A model generated the notes under the pieces. The model made no database searches. It had not been told where the DNA came from and saw only the letters and a list, made by a program, of their open reading frames with translations. 64,000 nt of DNA from Bryum argenteum. Taxonomy: Eukaryota > Streptophyta > Bryopsida > Bryales > Bryaceae. This document shows, piece by piece, positions 59,462 through 64,000 of this stretch (within the stretch, counting starts at the first letter, position 1; each line of letters begins with the position of its first letter). Both the position numbers and the translations under genes were made by a program. The stretch is from NCBI GenBank assembly GCA_037043015.1, contig CM073328.1, positions 16,465,495-16,529,494 on the forward strand. The letters are read 5' to 3'.

Positions 59462-59965
59462 GGGCCGATTTACACCTAGGGGCCGGGCCAAGTTTTCTTG
59501 GGGCCAATTGCTTGAAATTTCAGCCCATTTTTGGGTTGGGGCCGGCCTCAAGTCCTCATTATAATATGATTAGAATGGGGGCCGATTTTCCCATATGTAA
59601 TGGCCTTCGGGCCAAGAAGCCAGGCCAATTCAATAAAGTCCAAAAAAAATCAGCACTTCTCAAAAAACGGACGGATTTGATTTGGTGAAAAAAAAATGTT
59701 TTTATAAAAAAAAGGTTTTTTTAGACAAATCTGACATTGGCCCCCAGGCCAAGAATTGGCCTTCCATTCTCGGTGCACCCAATTCACTGAGCTCGGGCCA
59801 TGTCAGAACTTGCATTTCTTGATTAAAAAAATTCTGACACCAAATTGGCCTGGCCTCTAGGTGTAAGGGGGTTGGGCCTAATTTTTGCCTTTCGGCCAAT
59901 CACGAGTGAGGATTTCAGCCCTCAAACGGGCTGAATTGGCCCGTCCCCTAGGTGTAAATCGGCCC
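59462..59965. mobile_element. PIF/Harbinger-like MITE, 504 bp
   Basis: The ends start GGGCCGATTTACACCTAGGG, an inverted repeat identical over about 21 bp and near-identical beyond, flanked by TTA (59459-59461 and 59966-59968). A 3-bp TTA duplication with GGGCC ends fits PIF/Harbinger. The interior repeats GGGCC/GGCC-rich words. No coding frame. Confidence 0.75.
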
Positions 59966-60278
59966 TTATGATCTTTTCATTACAAAAGCTGGATGGTCCA
60001 AAAGTACTATTAAAAGCATTGGTCCCACCAACCACCTGAGAAAGTACCTCTAATAAAACATTATACCTCAAACGAATCAATCTCAAAAAGACGAGCTTCA
60101 AAGTTTTACTATATTAAGTACGTACTTAGGACTATCCGAAATTGGTCTAATCTAATGTGCTACCAGCCACAGTACAAAATAAACGTGACGCATTACAAGG
60201 TCAGCAACTTCAATGAAAGTGGCCACGATGGTTTATCTCGTAATATCACGATGTTCAAAGGCAAACACCTCTCGCTCA

Positions 60279-60715
60279 TAGCCTGGGCACACCGAGGGTC
60301 ACCAGCCCAGCCAGTCCAGCCAGCATTGCTGGTGGGCTGGCACCCCTCCTGGGCCGGTGTGACCCTGCTGGAAGCAGGTCGGTTCAGCAGGGTGAGGGGA
60401 TAAAAGGGGGCAGCCGGCCCCCTTTTAAAAAATTATATTTTTTTTTAAATTTTTTTTCAAAAAATATCTCATGGCGAATAAAAAAAAATTTAAAAAAATT
60501 TAAAAAAATAAAAAAGCAGTGCCCCCGCTGTCGGCGGAGGCTCCAGCCGGGCAGGGAGGCCCCCTGCTGGAGGTAAGGCCCTCCCTTGCCTCCAGCACCT
60601 CCAGCAGTCCCACCAGGGGATCTGGAGGCCCCTACCCCCCGCCCCAAAAGCAGGGCTGGGGTTTTGGGGCTGCTGGGGCTGCTGGGGCTGCTGGACCCTT
60701 GGTGTGCCCAGGCTA
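60279..60715. mobile_element. GC-rich MITE, 437 bp
   Basis: The ends TAGCCTGGGCACACC and GGTGTGCCCAGGCTA are perfect over 15 bp, extend with one mismatch to GAGGGTC/GACCCTT, and are flanked by TCA on both sides. The interior has repeated GCTGGGGCTGCTGG words and an AT-rich centre (60425-60515). Superfamily not certain (3-bp duplication). Confidence 0.7.
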
Positions 60716-63700
60716 TCAGGCATGTACGTTGAAATGAGATAAATGAAGAAAGAAAGAAAGAAAAGGGGGTTCTGCTGCAGAGGATCACGTTATGAGAAGG
60801 ACATGCTTGACAACTTTATGGCATTAAACTCCAATTCCTGTCGATGGCACAGCACCACCGATACAAAGCCCGACTCCCACAAACAACCCACGCATTCATC
60901 CTCAATCGTCTGCACGACAAAGTCCACACCATGATTCATGATCCATGCTTTTCACAGCTGGTGATTGCTTACGATCGAACCCTTCTTCGTCATTGTCATT
61001 GTTTGTTTGTTTCTATGCCATAATTAGTTTGATACGGACTTAATCGAGAAAGCTGGATTCACAGAGATTTGAATTTTTCCAATTTTGTGAAGTGGCTACT
61101 GAGTGTGTTGATTGAACATTGACTTCGGCGGATCTGAGTATCATTCTTTGATTCTGTATGGTCTTGTGGAATCTCTAAATTTGAAATGGAATTTCTATTT
61201 CAATTGGTTTATTCTGTATTCACGTAACCATGGGGAGCCTCTTATGTCTTTCTTCTAAACCGCTTTTAGTCTAGTAGTAGTTTACTGAAGCAATTCTTAA
61301 ACAAAAGTTACTCAATATTGTAAAAATGAGAAATACAACCAAATGAGAAATACAGCCAAATGGGAAAATGAGAAATACAACCAAATGAGAAATGCAACCA
61401 CATGTAATTGGGATTCTATGTAGGACAATGATTATTCGTTCTTCTCACTAACTTTGAGTAGATGTATATAACCCTTAGACGCCCAAGGAAGCCAGAGGGG
61501 CTTGTTCCCACCAGAATCTCCTCTGTAGCTCTCATTATACTCAACTTTTCACTTATATTTTGATGTCAAATTGAACACTTTCTTATGATGCATTCAAAAA
61601 GTGAAATTTTACATTTCAAATCACAAATTTGTATGAGTGATTTTGTGCTCTGAAAGGATTGTGGTAGGTAGGTTGAGTTGTACATAACCTTGTAGGAAAT
61701 TAACAATTCTTTGCCTCAAAAAAGAGCCGAGAGATATTCCGAGTATCACCATATAATTACTCTTAACCCCAAGGTGATAAAGCGGACAAAAGTGTCCACA
61801 AGCTTTTCTCTTTATTGGTAGTACGTTTCGGATGATTATACAAATTATTACAAGATTGATTAGTTGAGGAATATGAACCCTTTTCTAGGGAGTTTGTACA
61901 AAAATTACATCGAGAATTTTTGTGATTATTGGATTTCAAAGTATCTCCCGAGATACTCAAGTGAAGAAAACATCAACTTTTGTGCACTTTTTCATTCCAC
62001 TCGAGAGTACATTATGAGCTGTCAAAAGTCAAGAAAAGTACTTACTTTTACTAAACGAAAAACAAAAAGTATAAATCTAATCCAAGGGTGCTTAAAATCA
62101 TATAAAATGACCCTTAAAGTTTCAAGAAAGTCAAAATGGTGTTTTGCCATTTTGAATAGTTTAGATGTAAGATCTAATTTTATTTTTTTGAGTTACATTT
62201 TAGTGGAGATTTGGCAATACATACAAGATTTATGTGGTAATATTTGCAAAGGCGAATTCCAATGTTTGATTCTTACACCCAAATTTTGGTTTCAAGTCCT
62301 TGTAGGGCCAAAAAAACTTCTGGTTTGTGATTCCCTTCTCTTTTCTTTTGAATCTTGTTTCTTAGTTGGTTCCTACTCTAATATTAAAGTGACTCAAATT
62401 GAAAATCCGACAAATTGCACAAGGGTAGCCTTCAAAATTTATAAGAACAAGCTTCAACATGTTTGGAATTTTTACATTTTTTATCTTTCAAAATTATCAA
62501 ATTTTGAGATTTAGGGGTTTCTAAAAAAAGATTGGGTAAATTTACAAACTTAAAGAAGTACCTAGTCACGAGTTTTTCCTTAACCAGGAATTGTTTGACT
62601 TCATGCGTGGTTTACTATGTTTTTGTTTATATACCTCCTTTTGAAAAACTATAGGGATAGAGAGTGAACAAGAATAATGAGTCTTTACTCTTTTATTAAC
62701 TCTTGCATGTGCATATCCAACTTAGGTGTCTACATTGAACAGAAATATGAGCAAAGTATACACATTGTCCAATATTAAGGGGCACTTCACACTATGGCCG
62801 AAGGTCGAGAGGCCGTCGATTTCAGCCAATGACATTGCAGGAAACCCTAGTTTCGGCCTCTCGAGCCTTCACACTAGAAGCAAAAGTCCACCGGCCGTCA
62901 CTCTCCAAATGGCCTACGTGGCAGCACTTTTTGACCAAGCCGACGGCCTCTCGACGTTTGTTTGGGTCCTGCATTTTGCATTAAGCTCCCTTTTGCATAA
63001 TTCAAATGATCTCTCCCAAGCCTTGCTAAAAGAAAATCTCCACAAACTTTGAATATTATAATCTTACAAATAGTCGACATTCAGGGGTTGTAAAATACTT
63101 TCATATTAGATAAGGTACAAGATCTTTCGGTTGGAGGTCTTAAAAAAGTAGACACAATTGGTCTATACATACCCCCATCCATGCACATAGGTAGAAAATT
63201 GCATGGTATTTGGATTTTCAACCCCCAAAGATTTTCAAAAACCAAAGTGACTTTTTGTGGGTTGGGGCACCTCTGTTGCATGGGTTAACAATAATATCTA
63301 GGATTAAAATGTCTACAACATATGAGTTAGACTATAAAGTAGGCATGGTAAAAATTCAAAATTCCAGATATAGAATTATCTATAGCATATTGTAGTTTCA
63401 AACCCCAACTAAGGCAACACAACTTGCCCTCTAAGCCAATAGCAATATGGGTTGTATAAGAGACAAACATCATGGTTAGTGCCATACATTAGCATAGGGC
63501 AAGGGATGTTGAATAGGGATTTCATTATATCAGCCACCCACATTGACATGCATGTTAGCAAGTATCATAGAGCCAAGCAACCCCTATTTTCATGCCATGG
63601 ACTCCCAATTAGCTTTGTCTTATTTAATGCAATTCCTTATGACACCTTTCAATTGTGGCAGAAAGACCTTGCAAGATATTGGACCCATCCTCCTAAAGTT

Positions 63701-64000
63701 CAAGCCCAACATTACATTGTTGCCCCCTCCCATTTTACTGCAATTTTAAATATTTTTCATTGCTACCCCTCCCTTTTTACCGCAATTTAAAAAAAATTCC
63801 TTATAATAAGAGATTTTGTTAAGTTTCAAAAAATCGTTTCCAAAATTCTCACAAGGTAAAAGCCTTACTCTCACTGTTCGGAATCTCCGAATACCTCAAA
63901 TTCTTTACAAAACAAGCATGTTCTAAACTATCCGAGAAAAATTAAATAAAAATAAAATAAAAAAAATAAAATAAAAAATAAAATTAAAAAAAAAATAAAA
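60716..64000. other. AT-rich spacer to the window end
   Basis: No credible gene. 61520-61700 is an inverted, insert-free relative of 54780-55310. A TTAACCCCAAGGTG end at about 61765 may start another decayed TTAA-family element. A GC-rich island at 62790-62965 has inverted GTCGAGAGGCCGTC copies, perhaps a decayed MITE. The last 80 bases are AAATAAAAT low complexity. Confidence 0.4.

Noticed and set aside
60384..60788. Pro/Ser-rich open frames over the GC-rich MITE
   Set aside because: They lie within an inverted-repeat element of low complexity and have no homologous domain that I can see.
61864..62514. 216-codon open frame on the plus strand
   Set aside because: Composition is that of AT-rich noncoding DNA (Lys, Ile, Phe, Ser), with no domain signature, no splice support and no duplicate in the window.

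Overview
This looks like nuclear DNA from a streptophyte (land plant or charophyte alga) with a large, repeat-rich genome. The evidence is spliceosomal introns with GT..AG borders, a plant-type CACTA transposon (TNP2, DUF4218 and DUF4216 blocks plus a TNPA-like protein), a plant-style LRR N-terminus, and degenerate TTTAGGG-like tracts. I cannot name the species. I see no intact host gene, rRNA or tRNA; nearly everything is transposable-element material in different states of decay.

Layout. 1-1.5 kb: relics of a RING finger and a 2-oxoglutarate/Fe(II) dioxygenase-like fold. 2.2-23.7 kb: what may be one very large element (or two related elements head to head). On the left, a minus-strand gene with the HTHEDID signature of the plant/animal family I know as DUF7869 (5341 down to about 2440). 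On the right, a plus-strand multi-exon gene (15963-21856) with a ParB/sulfiredoxin-like core, followed by a decayed FCP1/NIF-type phosphatase-like reading frame (22140-23648). Their 5' sides face each other, and each side carries a GC-rich leader and an array of 30-bp palindromic units. A 6.5-kb AT-rich gene-free core lies between. The first coding exon of the right gene reads M-ARTKQTA, identical to the first seven residues of mature histone H3.

23.7-25.7 kb: AT-rich DNA ending in about 475 bp of a pure TAATA pentamer repeat. 26-30.5 kb: a second DUF7869-type pseudogene, with about 22 GC-rich palindromes in its leader intron. 31.0-32.2 kb: a truncated copy of the LRR gene start found at 56.7-57.9 kb. 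34,299-49,165: a complete 14.9-kb CACTA element with 19-bp terminal inverted repeats and ACT target-site duplications. It holds a divergent gene pair: an apparently intact TNPA-like gene (minus) and a transposase gene (plus) broken by three nonsense codons and a frameshift.

49.2-64 kb: AT-rich DNA with short non-autonomous DNA transposons whose ends and target duplications can be read directly (hAT-, Mutator-, Tc1/mariner- and PIF/Harbinger-like, and a TTAA-flanked group), plus the LRR relic.

The most unusual theme is the pairing of element genes with private palindrome arrays in their leader introns. In one element this is combined with a histone-H3-tail look-alike and a ParB-like fold, whose bacterial relatives bind palindromes. 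All functional links are inference from sequence.
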